Of a DNA stretch of 64,000 nucleotides, positions 1 to 9,197 are shown piece after piece. Each line of letters starts with the position of its first letter. Position 1 is the first letter of the stretch. The notes under the pieces are model-generated. The model was not told where the DNA came from, ran no database searches, and saw only the letters and a list, made by a program, of their open reading frames with translations. The DNA is taken from positions 1-64,000 of the forward strand of contig JAJQAC010000015.1 in assembly GCA_021204025.1 (NCBI GenBank). Direction: 5' to 3'. Source of the DNA: Clostridiales bacterium. Its GTDB lineage: Bacteria > Bacillota > Clostridia > Lachnospirales > Lachnospiraceae. The translations under genes were made by a program, and so were the position numbers.

Positions 1-194
1 GCTGGATGGAAAAATAATTTGTAGTTTGCGTCTCCCTCAATTCGCCGTCCGACACTTTTTGACCTGAAAGAACGGCTTTAAAAGATATTCACCGAAGATA
101 TACCGACTACTACCGCGGCCACTGCGTCAGTGTGGTAAATAGGAGCGGGAAGCCCTGGAACTGGGCGGCCTGCTCCGGGAAGAAGGAAACAGCG
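1..194. other. Interior of integrated element, no gene recognised
   Basis: No convincing coding sequence ends or begins here. The stretch precedes a small reading frame and an integrase gene, so it probably belongs to a mobile element that continues to the left of the window. Nothing else could be assigned. Confidence 0.4.
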
Positions 195-401
195 ATGAGC
201 AAGAAATACTTGAAAATATGTGAAAAGGCGGCACGGGTCGAAGCGTTGATTTATTCAGCACGGTTGATCGCGCAAGGTATTGAGTTTGATCTGGCAGATA
301 CAGCGGAAGCCGTCAAAATGATGGATATTTTGCTTTTGGCGGAAGAAGAAATTGTACGGATAACAAAGTTGTTAGAGGTATATGTTAATTCCGGGCGATA
401 A
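195..401 (+). CDS. Small hypothetical protein next to integrase
   Basis: A 68-residue protein (MSKKYLKICEKAARVEAL at the start) that I do not recognise. The ATG at 195 follows a purine-rich GGAAGAAGGAAA ribosome site, which makes it a better start than the upstream ATG at 132. The sequence is predicted largely helical, with a hydrophobic and acidic middle (MMDILLLAEEEIVRI). It sits about 70 bp upstream of the integrase, where Tn916-like elements usually carry the excisionase, but it lacks an obvious helix-turn-helix and so is not called Xis. It is probably an element-encoded accessory protein. Confidence 0.5.
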   Translation: MSKKYLKICEKAARVEALIYSARLIAQGIEFDLADTAEAVKMMDILLLAEEEIVRITKLLEVYVNSGR

Positions 402-471
402 GTTGACAGATCAGGGGGTGCAGTGTTGCCGAAATGGAAACACCTACCCCCCTGTGGAAAGGGATGATGAT

Positions 472-1614
472 ATGGCAGGAAGCAAATTACCAAAAGGAAT
501 TTCATTAAGGGCAGATGGGCGGTATATGTGGCGTTTCCAGTATGGCGGTGTGACATATTCGGGATATTGTAAGAACGTAACGGAAGCAAAGAAAGCCTTG
601 CGCGATAAGAAATACGAGGTTGAACACGGCATATCTGGCAAGGAACAGGCGATTATCATGGATGCGTGGTTTCCGGAATGGCTGAATACATATAAAGCGG
701 CGGATTGCAAAGAATCAACGCTTAACCTTTACCGGAATGTTTACAAGCGGTATATTCAACCGGAGTTCGGAAAGAAGCAGATCAGGAAGCTGCGCGGGGA
801 TATGCTTCAACGATTTGTAAATAAAGCTGCCGGGGAATATTCCAAAGCTGTGGCATCCACCATTAATTTCCTGCTGTATGATTCCTTGCGTCAGGCGGCA
901 AGAAATGGCCTTATCGTGAAAAATCCAATGGAAAACACTACTCCGCCAAAGTTCAGAAAACGGGAAAAGAAAGGCGCTCTGACAGAAGAAGCGCAGAAAG
1001 CCTTTTTGGAGGAAGCACAGAAAAGCGTTTATTATCCATTGTACCGATTGGCAACGCTGACAGGAATGAGAATCGGGGAGGTGTTAGGGCTTCAATGGAG
1101 CGATGTGGATTTCAGGAAAGGGGAAATACATATCACCCATACTATGAGTTACATTCCAGGGCGTGGGCAGTATCTGGATGAACCGAAATCAGCAATGAGC
1201 CGCCGTATCATTCCAATGGAAAAACACAGCGAGGCTTACAAACTGTTGAAGGATTGGCGGAAGCAACAGGGATTACAGCGCTTACAGGCTGGGCAATTTT
1301 GGAAACCATTAGAGGGAATGGAGAATCTTGTATTTACTACCAATCACGGAACGCCGCATTATGATATGAATATCCGGACAGATCAGCGCAAGATCGTAGC
1401 GCGGTTAAAGGAGCAGGGGGTTGAGATCGATACTTGCACATTCCACACACTCCGCCATTGCTTTGCAACAAGGTGCATTGAGAATGGTATGGACGTGAAA
1501 ACACTACAGATGATTCTCGGACACTCCACATTCTCTATGACGGTTGATCTGTATGTCGATGTGATGGAAGAGACAAAGCGCGAGGAGATGAAGAAAGTCG
1601 CGGCGGCGTTATAG
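472..1614 (+). CDS. int: Tyrosine recombinase/integrase of an integrative element
   Basis: A 380-residue site-specific recombinase that would integrate and excise the element lying to the left. The N-terminus (SLRADGRYMWRFQYGGVTYSG) resembles the AP2-like arm-binding domain of Tn916 and phage integrases. A SAM-like core-binding domain follows (about 60-160), then the catalytic domain. The catalytic set is visible: Arg200 in TGMRIGE, His325 and Arg328 in HTLRH, His351 in LGHS and nucleophile Tyr361 in LYVDV. The start at 472 is chosen because GAAAGGGATGATGAT lies just upstream; an in-frame start at 382 would overlap the previous gene. The gene is the last of the element and ends about 130 bp before the rlmI-like gene. 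The family call is firm; the exact element type is not visible. Confidence 0.93.
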   Translation: MAGSKLPKGISLRADGRYMWRFQYGGVTYSGYCKNVTEAKKALRDKKYEVEHGISGKEQAIIMDAWFPEWLNTYKAADCKESTLNLYRNVYKRYIQPEFGKKQIRKLRGDMLQRFVNKAAGEYSKAVASTINFLLYDSLRQAARNGLIVKNPMENTTPPKFRKREKKGALTEEAQKAFLEEAQKSVYYPLYRLATLTGMRIGEVLGLQWSDVDFRKGEIHITHTMSYIPGRGQYLDEPKSAMSRRIIPMEKHSEAYKLLKDWRKQQGLQRLQAGQFWKPLEGMENLVFTTNHGTPHYDMNIRTDQRKIVARLKEQGVEIDTCTFHTLRHCFATRCIENGMDVKTLQMILGHSTFSMTVDLYVDVMEETKREEMKKVAAAL

Positions 1615-1623
1615 GACGAAAGG

Positions 1624-1647
1624 CAGCAGGCTTGGCCTGCTGTTTTT
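1624..1647 (+). terminator. Intrinsic terminator after integrase
   Basis: CAGCAGGC and GCCTGCTG form an 8-bp stem around a 3-base loop, followed by five T residues. It lies 10 bp after the integrase stop. Confidence 0.75.
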
Positions 1648-1664
1648 CTGCCTTTTTTGAAAAA

Positions 1665-1686
1665 GTTGTGTCAAAAGTTGTGTCAA
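1665..1686 (+). repeat. Tandem GTTGTGTCAA direct repeats at element end
   Basis: GTTGTGTCAA occurs twice (1665-1674 and 1677-1686) with a 12-bp period. Tn916-family and many phage integrases bind short direct repeats near the element ends through their N-terminal domain. The position, between int and the chromosomal rlmI-like gene, fits such arm-type sites. The crossover core itself cannot be placed without the other end. Confidence 0.45.
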
Positions 1687-1745
1687 GACTGGAAAGTATC
1701 GGTCAAGATCAGGTAAAGAATGGCTTATTTACGCCATTTTCCACT

Positions 1746-2954
1746 TTACTTCTCCTCACACACCTGAAAGATATAAAATTTCAGATAATACGACGCCTGC
1801 TCCTTCCCGCTCCAGAGGATCGGGTGATCGGCAGCCTGGGTGCGGTATTCGACCTGCCGGAGTCGTTTGTGGGCGCCGGAAGCTGCCTCGCGGATCGTTT
1901 TGGCAAAAAGCTCCGGATCCATAAAATGAGAGCAGGAGCAGGTGGCGAGATAACCGCCGTCTGTGAGAATCTTCATACCGCGGATATTGATCTCGTGGTA
2001 ACCTTTGACAGCATTTTTGATAGAACTGCGGGATTTGGTGAAAGCCGGCGGATCCAGGATAACGACGTCAAATTTCTCACCTTTGGTTTCCAGAGAGGGA
2101 AGGAGTTCAAAGACGTCGGCACAGCAGAATTCTACGCGGTCAGAAAAGCCGTTTAACGCGGCGTTTTCACGTGCCTGAGTGATGCCGGTCTCAGATGAGT
2201 CAACGGCAAGGACATGGGAAGCGCCTGCTGCGGCCGCGTTGAGCGCAAAGGATCCTGTGTGAGTAAAGCAGTCCAGCACCCTTTTCCCCGGACAGAGACG
2301 CCGGATCGCGAGCCGGTTGTACTTCTGATCAAGGAAAAATCCGGTTTTCTGGCCATCCTCGACGTTGACAATATAGCGCACGCCGTTTTCGACGATTTCC
2401 ACTCTGGGATCAAAAGGGGCAGAGAGAAAGCCTTTGGCCCGCGGCATTCCCTCCTGCTCGCGGACTTTTGCGTCACTTCGTTCATAGATGCCGCGGATTC
2501 GGATGCCGTCTTCGGCCAGCACCTGTTGCAGTTTTTCCAGAATGACTGGTTTCCAGCGGTCGATGCCGAGTGCCAGGGATTCCACGACCAGAATGTCTGA
2601 AAATTTGTCGACGACGATGCCGGGAAGAAAATCCGCCTCACCAAAGATCAGCCGGCAGCTTGCGGTATCTACGGTAGCTTTGCGGTATTCCCATGCGTCG
2701 CGGACGCGCATTTCAATAAAGAAATCATCCACGATGGCATCCTTTTTGCGAGTCATCATGCGAACAGTAATTTTGGAATGGGTGTTGATGAAACCCTGTC
2801 CGAGCGGATATCCGTCAAAGTCCTCAACTGTGACCATATCGCCGTTTTCACAGGATCCTTCGATCCGGTCAATCTCATTATCATAAATCCACGCGCCGCC
2901 GGCTTTCAATGCGCGGCCTTCGCCCTTTTTCAATCTGACAATCGCCTGGTTCAT
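1746..2954 (-). CDS. rlmI: Class I SAM-dependent rRNA methyltransferase, RlmI/RlmK family
   Basis: A 402-residue protein predicted to methylate cytosine in 23S rRNA using S-adenosylmethionine. An N-terminal PUA-like domain (about 1-75) is followed by an RlmI-type linker and a Rossmann methyltransferase domain with VLDCFTHTGSFAL (SAM-binding motif I), VILDPPAF (DPPxF motif) and a C-terminal TCSCSHFM segment. The family conserves VEDGQKTGFF, seen here near the middle. ATG 2954 is preferred over the ATG at 2966 because GGAG lies 6 bases upstream of it. The 3' end borders the integrated element. Substrate position is inferred from the family. Confidence 0.88.
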   Translation of the reverse strand: MNQAIVRLKKGEGRALKAGGAWIYDNEIDRIEGSCENGDMVTVEDFDGYPLGQGFINTHSKITVRMMTRKKDAIVDDFFIEMRVRDAWEYRKATVDTASCRLIFGEADFLPGIVVDKFSDILVVESLALGIDRWKPVILEKLQQVLAEDGIRIRGIYERSDAKVREQEGMPRAKGFLSAPFDPRVEIVENGVRYIVNVEDGQKTGFFLDQKYNRLAIRRLCPGKRVLDCFTHTGSFALNAAAAGASHVLAVDSSETGITQARENAALNGFSDRVEFCCADVFELLPSLETKGEKFDVVILDPPAFTKSRSSIKNAVKGYHEINIRGMKILTDGGYLATCSCSHFMDPELFAKTIREAASGAHKRLRQVEYRTQAADHPILWSGKEQASYYLKFYIFQVCEEK

Positions 2955-3014
2955 AGGTATCTCCATTTCTGTGTGTCAAAAATTTCATAACACATGGATT
3001 TTACCATAAAAGTC

Positions 3015-3023
3015 TGATACAAT
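3015..3023 (+). promoter_or_regulatory. Extended -10 promoter for the S51-like gene
   Basis: TGATACAAT is an extended -10 element (TGn followed by TACAAT) 60 bp before the start codon. No good -35 is visible, as is common for extended -10 promoters. Confidence 0.5.
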
Positions 3024-3084
3024 AAAGAAAAGTTTATCGTAAACGGAAAATATTTGTTTATCACAATATAAAGGGAGATGGAAT

Positions 3085-3834
3085 ATGTCGAAAATATTAT
3101 TCTTAACCAGCAGTCCGGATGCTTCTTATCCGTCGGAGGATGGGAATTGGGTGACAGGACCATTGGCGTCGAAGAATGGACTGATTGAGCGGGTTCGTGC
3201 CGTCTGGCCGGGGAAGCCGGCAAATGTACTGTCGATTGCCTCTGACCCGGCAAACGACGCGATGAATGATGAAATGATGGAGTTCTATGCAAAAATGCTG
3301 GCAGCCAGTGATCTGGCAGTGGCTCAGATCCGCAGTATCGATGGCCGGACATGGGAAAAGGTAGACGAGTGGCTGGCAGAGAGCGATTTTGTGATCTTAA
3401 GCGGAGGACATGTGCCGACACAGAACGCATTTCTGCAGGAACTGGGACTACGGGAAAAACTGGCATCTTTTGACGGGATTATCATGGGGATCAGCGCCGG
3501 AACGATGAACAGCGCGGATATCGTTTACGCACAGCCGGAGCTTCCCGGTGAATCTGCCGATCCGGATTATGTGCGATACCTGCGGGGACTGAATCTGACG
3601 AAACTCAATATCCTTCCGCATTACCAGAAAGTGAAAGATAATCTTCTGGATGGGAAACGGCTGATGGAGGATATTACCTATGGGGACAGTTACGGCCATC
3701 TTTATTATGCGCTGGAAGACGGAAGCTATGTTTACTGTGACGGCGGGACGGAGTTGTTCTGCGGTAAGGCGTATGAGATTAAGGATGGAAAGATCCGGAC
3801 CGTTTGCGAAGACGGAGAGGTATGGAATCATTAA
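3085..3834 (+). CDS. Peptidase S51 / dipeptidase E-like protein
   Basis: A 249-residue cytoplasmic protein of the peptidase S51, class I glutamine-amidotransferase-like fold (dipeptidase E and cyanophycinase relatives). The nucleophile elbow is GISAGT with Ser137, and LSGGHVPTQN upstream matches the conserved Gly-Gly loop that shapes the active site. A likely active-site His lies in NILPHYQ. AAGGGAGATGGAATATG gives a strong ribosome site. The gene is separate from its neighbours, with its own promoter. It most likely cleaves short acidic peptides, but substrate cannot be read from the sequence. Confidence 0.82.
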   Translation: MSKILFLTSSPDASYPSEDGNWVTGPLASKNGLIERVRAVWPGKPANVLSIASDPANDAMNDEMMEFYAKMLAASDLAVAQIRSIDGRTWEKVDEWLAESDFVILSGGHVPTQNAFLQELGLREKLASFDGIIMGISAGTMNSADIVYAQPELPGESADPDYVRYLRGLNLTKLNILPHYQKVKDNLLDGKRLMEDITYGDSYGHLYYALEDGSYVYCDGGTELFCGKAYEIKDGKIRTVCEDGEVWNH

Positions 3835-3936
3835 AATAAACAAAAGTCAGAGAAAGAAAGCCGGCATATAGAAAAATTCAAAAGAGATAAAAGAAAGCAG
3901 CTCGGAATATATCGGAACATACGGGGAGGGCGGATC

Positions 3937-4980
3937 ATGCAGGATCATCAATTGCGCAATAAAATCACCTGGTTTTCGTTCGCTCTGAGTCTCCTTGTAG
4001 TCTGGATCCATGCCGGCAATGCGGAGCTCTTCCTTGGTACCGGCAGGGAAGCAGAACTTCTGACCCGGATTGAGAGCGCCATCAGCGAGTATATCGGGCA
4101 GATCGCGGTGCCGGGCTTTTTTATGATATCCGGTTATCTCTTTTTCCGTGATTTTCGTAAAGGTTCTCTCGCCGGGAAATGGGAGCGCCGGATTCATAGT
4201 GTATTAGTGCCGTATATTTTGTGGAATTTTCTGTATTATGTGGGATATGCGGTGGCAAGTCGTGTGCCGGGGCTTGGCGATATCGTGGGGAAAGGTGTGA
4301 TTGCGGTCAGTCTGGATGAGATTGTGCAGGCCGTACTGCATTATCGTTATAATCCGGTATTCTGGTATTTGTACCAGCTGATACTGCTGATTTTGGTTGC
4401 ACCTGTGCTGGTTCTGATTTTTCGCAGGACCTGGAGTAAGGCAGCATTTTTTGCTGTGTTATTGTTTCTGCTGGCAGGAGAGATTGCGCTGCCGTTCATA
4501 AATACGGACGCGCTGCTCTATTATTCACTGGCGGGAGCGGCGGCATCCGCACCGGAACTGAGGGCAGCCTGTGAGAGACCGGAAAGCGGTCGTTTGGGGA
4601 TACTTGGCGGAGCAGTCGCGATCGCTGCCGCTGTCGGTATGTACCAGATGGGGCTTAGAACCGCTGCTCCGGTTGGGTTTGTATTATGTCGTCTGTTTGC
4701 AGTCAGCGGACTGTGGTTTGGTGTCTCTGCGGCGAAGCTGCCAGAAGCAGGGGAAATCGCCCGTCACAACTTCTTTCTTTATGCGACTCATTTTGCCTTT
4801 GTGCGGCTTATCAATAAAACAATAGCCATGTTGTTGCCGGATACCCTGCGGACAATCGTGATACCGCTTATTCTCTATCTGTCGATGCCATTTCTGGTGC
4901 TGGGGATCAGTACAGCCGGATTTTTGATTCTGGAAAAGTGTTGTCCCGGATTATGCCGGATCCTGAATGGAAACCGCTGA
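3937..4980 (+). CDS. Membrane acyltransferase family 3 (OafA-like)
   Basis: A 347-residue integral membrane protein with about ten hydrophobic helices. The N-terminal LLVVWIHAGNAELF contains the His (His25) conserved in acyltransferase-3 proteins, which transfer acyl groups to exopolysaccharide, peptidoglycan or secondary wall sugars at the membrane. GFFMISGYLFFRDFRKG and ILWNFLYYVGY are also typical of the family. The ribosome site GGGAGGG lies just upstream of ATG 3937. It stands alone between an S51-like gene and a convergent TetR gene, so the acceptor sugar is unknown. Confidence 0.82.
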   Translation: MQDHQLRNKITWFSFALSLLVVWIHAGNAELFLGTGREAELLTRIESAISEYIGQIAVPGFFMISGYLFFRDFRKGSLAGKWERRIHSVLVPYILWNFLYYVGYAVASRVPGLGDIVGKGVIAVSLDEIVQAVLHYRYNPVFWYLYQLILLILVAPVLVLIFRRTWSKAAFFAVLLFLLAGEIALPFINTDALLYYSLAGAAASAPELRAACERPESGRLGILGGAVAIAAAVGMYQMGLRTAAPVGFVLCRLFAVSGLWFGVSAAKLPEAGEIARHNFFLYATHFAFVRLINKTIAMLLPDTLRTIVIPLILYLSMPFLVLGISTAGFLILEKCCPGLCRILNGNR

Positions 4981-5034
4981 GACAGTACGATGAATCCTGT
5001 TATGCGCAGCAAAGCCGGATTGGTTTGCTGTCAG

Positions 5035-5616
5035 TCAGCCCAGCATACGCCCGGCTGCGCCGAGGATTGCCCGGTCTGCAATCTGGGCCAGCTGTTCCCG
5101 GGGAATATCCTGCCCGTTGTTGATCCAGGAGCGCAGAAGGCCTATCGTTCCGTAAGTGATAAACTCAAAAAACATCTGATAAGAATCGTCATCAGCGTCA
5201 GGAAAGCGTGTCTGCATGATGGCGCAGCCGTTTTGCTGGATCAGGTGGTGGAAACGATCCTGAAAATCGCTGGAAGCGTCATTTTCAAACATAAGGTGGC
5301 AGATGGCCCGGTTCTCGGCGATATAATCGATAATGGGGATAAGGATACTGAGCAGAGAATTCTGATCCGATTCGGTCGGCCGGTAGTCGTCGATCATCTG
5401 CTGGAAATCATGAAGGAGATCCTCTTCCATATCGAGAAGAAGGTGGTAAATATCAGAATAATGCAGGTAAAAGGTCCCCCGGTTGAGGTCTGCTCTTGTG
5501 GTGATGTCCGTTACGGAGATATTTTTAAATTCCTTTTCCTGCAGAAGGGAGATCAGGCTGTCTTTCAACAGCCGCCGGGTACGGCGGACGCGCCGATCCT
5601 TTTTCTGGTCATTCAT
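5035..5616 (-). CDS. TetR/AcrR family transcriptional regulator
   Basis: A 193-residue regulator. The N-terminal helix-turn-helix (about 10-58) reads RRTRRLLKDSLISLLQEKEFKNIS followed by TDITTRADLNRGTFYLHYSD, a textbook TetR DNA-binding domain. The C-terminal ligand domain resembles the TetR_C_7 type (DDYRPTESDQ, FEFITYGTIGLLRSWI). It is divergent from gltX and convergent with the acyltransferase gene. The target is unknown; autoregulation is plausible because the intergenic region contains partly symmetric sequence around its own promoter. Confidence 0.9.
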   Translation of the reverse strand: MNDQKKDRRVRRTRRLLKDSLISLLQEKEFKNISVTDITTRADLNRGTFYLHYSDIYHLLLDMEEDLLHDFQQMIDDYRPTESDQNSLLSILIPIIDYIAENRAICHLMFENDASSDFQDRFHHLIQQNGCAIMQTRFPDADDDSYQMFFEFITYGTIGLLRSWINNGQDIPREQLAQIADRAILGAAGRMLG

Positions 5617-5660
5617 GGAAGTCCTTCTTTCTGTGTCAGAGCCACGGTGAACTGTTACCG

Positions 5661-5689
5661 ATTATAATAGAGTGAACTCCAAAAATCAA
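5661..5689 (-). promoter_or_regulatory. SigA-type promoter of the TetR gene
   Basis: On the minus strand TTGATT (5684-5689) and TATAAT (5661-5666) are separated by exactly 17 bp, about 45 bp upstream of the TetR start. Confidence 0.65.
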
Positions 5690-5783
5690 TGCAAAATGCT
5701 TCCTTTTTCGATAGGGATGGGGTATAATCAATATCTGAAAATCCTAACCGTTGAGGAAAATTATTCAGAGGAGACTGTTAATT

Positions 5784-7241
5784 ATGGAAAAAATCAGAAC
5801 CAGATACGCGCCGAGTCCGACAGGCCGGATGCATGTGGGAAATCTGCGGACCGCTCTGTATGCGTATCTGATCGCGAAGCATGACGGCGGTGATTTCCTT
5901 TTAAGAATTGAGGATACCGACCAGGAGCGTTTCGTAGAAGGAGCGACAGAGATCATCTACCGTACACTGGAAAAGACCGGTCTGATTCATGACGAGGGAC
6001 CGGATAAGGACGGCGGCGTGGGCCCATATGTGCAGAGCGAACGGCAGAAAGCCGGCATTTATATGAAATACGCGAAGGAACTGATCGACAGGGGCGAGGC
6101 GTATTATTGTTTCTGTACGCCGGAACGTCTTGCTTCCTTAAAGACTGTGGTAAACGGTGAAGAGATCATGACCTACGATAAGCATTGTCTGCATCTGTCA
6201 CAAGAAGAAGTTAAGGCTAATCTGGCTGCGGGGAAGCCGTTTGTGATCCGCCAGAATAATCCGACTGAGGGAGTGACAACCTTTCATGATGAGATTTACG
6301 GCGACATCTCGGTAAATAACGCTGAGTTAGACGATATGGTACTGATCAAATCGGATGGCTATCCGACCTATAATTTTGCAAATGTAGTGGACGACCATCT
6401 GATGGGGATTACGCATGTAGTGCGCGGCAATGAGTACCTGTCTTCTTCTCCCAAATATAACCGGTTGTATGACGCGTTTGGCTGGGAGGTGCCGGTATAC
6501 GTACATTGCCCGCTGATTACCAATGAGGAGCGTCAGAAGCTGAGTAAAAGAAGCGGGCATGCGTCCTATGAAGATCTGATCGATCAGGGGTTCGTGTCGG
6601 AGGCAGTTGTCAACTATGTAGCGCTGCTCGGCTGGTCGCCGGAGGGAACACAGGAGATTTTCTCGCTGGATGAGCTGGTAAAGAATTTTGACTACCATAA
6701 TCTCAGCAAATCTCCCGCGGTTTTTGATGTGACAAAATTAAAGTGGATGAACGGCGAATATCTGAAAGCGATGGATTCTGACCGTTTTTATGAGATGGCT
6801 GAGCCATATCTGAAAGCAGTGATTACAAAGGATCTGGATCTGAAGAAGATTGCCGGTATGGTCAAGACCCGGATTGAGGTATTCCCGGATATCGCGGATC
6901 ATATTGATTTCTTCGAGAAGATGCCGGAGTATGATGTGAGTCTGTATTCGCATAAGAAAATGAAGTCTACGCCGGAAACATCGCTGCAGATCCTGGAAGA
7001 CGTGCTGCCTCTTCTGGAGACGCAGGAGGATTTCAGCAATGATGCGCTCTTTGGAATGCTGTCCGGATATGTAAAAGAAAAGGGTTATAAGACCGGCCTG
7101 GTGATGTGGCCGATCCGGATCGCAGTATCAGGCAGACAGATGACGCCGGCGGGCGCGACGGAGATTATGGACGTGCTTGGCAAAGAAGAATCTCTGAACC
7201 GGATCCGCGAGGGGATCACGAAATTAAAAGCGGCTTTGTAA
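5784..7241 (+). CDS. gltX: Glutamate--tRNA ligase
   Basis: A 485-residue class I aminoacyl-tRNA synthetase that charges tRNA-Glu. The ATP-binding HIGH region is present as [18 protein letters not shown], and the KMSKS loop is [11 protein letters not shown] from Lys252. The GluRS-specific [19 protein letters not shown] is clear, and the C-terminal anticodon-binding domain is complete. ATG 5784 is chosen because GAGGAGA lies 8 bp upstream; a frame open from 5751 has no such site. A strong TATAAT box is visible near 5731. No T-box leader is present in the short upstream region. Confidence 0.96.
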   Translation: MEKIRTRYAPSPTGRMHVGNLRTALYAYLIAKHDGGDFLLRIEDTDQERFVEGATEIIYRTLEKTGLIHDEGPDKDGGVGPYVQSERQKAGIYMKYAKELIDRGEAYYCFCTPERLASLKTVVNGEEIMTYDKHCLHLSQEEVKANLAAGKPFVIRQNNPTEGVTTFHDEIYGDISVNNAELDDMVLIKSDGYPTYNFANVVDDHLMGITHVVRGNEYLSSSPKYNRLYDAFGWEVPVYVHCPLITNEERQKLSKRSGHASYEDLIDQGFVSEAVVNYVALLGWSPEGTQEIFSLDELVKNFDYHNLSKSPAVFDVTKLKWMNGEYLKAMDSDRFYEMAEPYLKAVITKDLDLKKIAGMVKTRIEVFPDIADHIDFFEKMPEYDVSLYSHKKMKSTPETSLQILEDVLPLLETQEDFSNDALFGMLSGYVKEKGYKTGLVMWPIRIAVSGRQMTPAGATEIMDVLGKEESLNRIREGITKLKAAL

Positions 7242-7317
7242 GCGGTTTATGGAGGCGGAATTGTGTGTGCGGCCGAGGTGGCAGGACCGGGAGCGGATGA
7301 AGGAAAAGAAGGAGAAT

Positions 7318-9111
7318 ATGGCATTTCATGAATCACAGCTTCGGGCAATTCATCATAAAGATGGCCCGATGATGGTACTTGCAGGACCTGGTTCCGGCAA
7401 GACTACGGTGATTACGCACCGGGTAAAATATCTGATCGAGGAAGGCGGCGTTGCGCCGTCCTCCATCCTTGTCATCACATTTACAAAAGCAGCGGCTGTG
7501 GAGATGAGACAGCGGTTCGGAAAACTTATGGGAGAGGAGCAGCCGCCGGTCAGCTTCGGAACCTTTCACGCAGTGTTTTTTACTATATTAAAACATGCGT
7601 ATCGTTATGATGCGGCGAGTATTATCCGCGAAGAAGAACGGATGCAGATTATGCGCGAGCAGATGGATCGATGTGGAGTGGATGTGGAGGACGCGGCGGA
7701 GTTTGCGGCTTCGATCCTGCAGGAGATCAGCGCGGTGAAGGGTGAGATGCTGAATCTGGATTATTATTACGCAAAAAACTGCTCTGAGGATTTGTTTAAA
7801 AAATTGTATCAGGGCTATGAGGACGCGCTTCTGGCAAAAAACAGGATTGATTTTGACGATATGCTGGTTATGTGTTATGACCTGTTAAAAAAACGTAAGG
7901 ATATCCTTGGTGCCTGGCAGAGAAAGTATCGCTATATCCTTGTGGATGAATTTCAGGATATTAATCGTGTGCAGTATGAGATTGTGCGGATGCTGGCGGC
8001 TCCGGAAGACAACCTGTTTATTGTCGGGGATGATGACCAGTCGATTTATCGTTTCCGGGGAGCCAAGCCGGAGATCATGCTGGGTTTCCGGAAAGATTAT
8101 CCGAAGGCAGAGCAGACGCTGCTGGGCGTCAATTACCGTTCGACAGTTCAGATCGTGGAGGCTGCAGGCAGAGTGATCGGACATAACCGGATACGTTTTC
8201 CCAAAAATATTACTTCGAGCCGGGGTGCGGGTTGTCCGGTGCGAACGGAGGTCTGGGAAGATCCGCGCGCGCAGGCACGGGGCATTGTAGAAGAGATTCA
8301 GGACTATCAGAAGCTGGGATACCGGTTGTCCGACATAGCTGTGCTTTATCGGACGAATTTGCAGCCGCGTCTTCTGACAGAACGTCTGATGGAGTTTAAT
8401 ATTCCATTTCAGATGCGGGATGTGCTTCCTAACCTGTATGATCACTGGATCTCACAGGATATTTTTGCTTATATCCGGATGGCTGCGCAGACAAAAGAAA
8501 CGCACGGAAGGGCAAAACGCGCGGATGTGCTGCGCGTAATTAACCGGCCAAAGCGTTATATCAGCCGGGAATCGCTGACGGACGCGGAGGTATCCTGGGA
8601 TAAGCTGAAATCCTGGTATCAGGATCGGGACTGGATGCAGGAGCGGATTGAGCGGCTGGAATATGATCTTGCACTGCTTGTGCAGATGGCACCTGCGGCT
8701 GCGGTCAACTTTGTACGCAAGGGGATCGGTTACGATGATTATCTGAAAGAATATGCCGGGTACCGGCGGATGAAGCCGGAGGAGCTGCTGGAGATCGCGG
8801 ATCAGCTGCAGGAGAGCGCGTCGGGATATAAGACGATGGAGGCGTGGGCAGAGTATCGCGAGGAGTATGCCGAAAAGCTGCGTGAACAAGCGAGAAAAAG
8901 GGAAACCAGAGTGGACTGTGTATCCCTGATGACGATGCACAGCGCGAAAGGGCTGGAGTTCCCGATCGTGTATATCCTGGATGCCAATGAAAGCATCACG
9001 CCGTATCAGAAAGCGGTTCTGGACGCGGATATCGAAGAAGAACGGCGGATGTTCTATGTGGCGATGACGCGGGCGAAAGAGCGGCTGCACGTCTGTTATG
9101 TAAAGTCCTGA
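7318..9111 (+). CDS. UvrD/PcrA-like superfamily 1 DNA helicase
   Basis: A 597-residue ATP-dependent 3'-5' DNA helicase, shorter than PcrA (about 740), so the C-terminal extension is missing. Motifs run in order: Q-motif HESQLRAI, Walker A GPGSGKTT, Ia FTKAAAVEM, II VDEFQDIN, III DDDQSIYRFRGA, IV VNYRST, V LMTMHSAKGLEFPIV and VI FYVAMTRAKERL. The start is ambiguous: ATG 7318 follows AAGGAG closely, and ATG 7297 is an alternative adding seven residues. It follows gltX by under 80 bp and may be cotranscribed. A role in repair or replication-fork clearance is inferred from family. Confidence 0.92.
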   Translation: MAFHESQLRAIHHKDGPMMVLAGPGSGKTTVITHRVKYLIEEGGVAPSSILVITFTKAAAVEMRQRFGKLMGEEQPPVSFGTFHAVFFTILKHAYRYDAASIIREEERMQIMREQMDRCGVDVEDAAEFAASILQEISAVKGEMLNLDYYYAKNCSEDLFKKLYQGYEDALLAKNRIDFDDMLVMCYDLLKKRKDILGAWQRKYRYILVDEFQDINRVQYEIVRMLAAPEDNLFIVGDDDQSIYRFRGAKPEIMLGFRKDYPKAEQTLLGVNYRSTVQIVEAAGRVIGHNRIRFPKNITSSRGAGCPVRTEVWEDPRAQARGIVEEIQDYQKLGYRLSDIAVLYRTNLQPRLLTERLMEFNIPFQMRDVLPNLYDHWISQDIFAYIRMAAQTKETHGRAKRADVLRVINRPKRYISRESLTDAEVSWDKLKSWYQDRDWMQERIERLEYDLALLVQMAPAAAVNFVRKGIGYDDYLKEYAGYRRMKPEELLEIADQLQESASGYKTMEAWAEYREEYAEKLREQARKRETRVDCVSLMTMHSAKGLEFPIVYILDANESITPYQKAVLDADIEEERRMFYVAMTRAKERLHVCYVKS

Positions 9112-9197
9112 TACGGGAAGCCGCAGAGACGTTCACGTTTTATTGATGAATATGACAATACCAGGACCCAAAGGTTATAAATGACAGAGGAATGAAG

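Noticed and set aside
1632..2156. 174-residue open frame on the plus strand
   Set aside because: It is antisense to the rlmI-like gene for most of its length and starts in the integrase terminator; the minus-strand protein has clear family motifs.
4990..5667. 225-residue plus-strand frame
   Set aside because: Antisense to the TetR gene, which shows a canonical helix-turn-helix and its own promoter.
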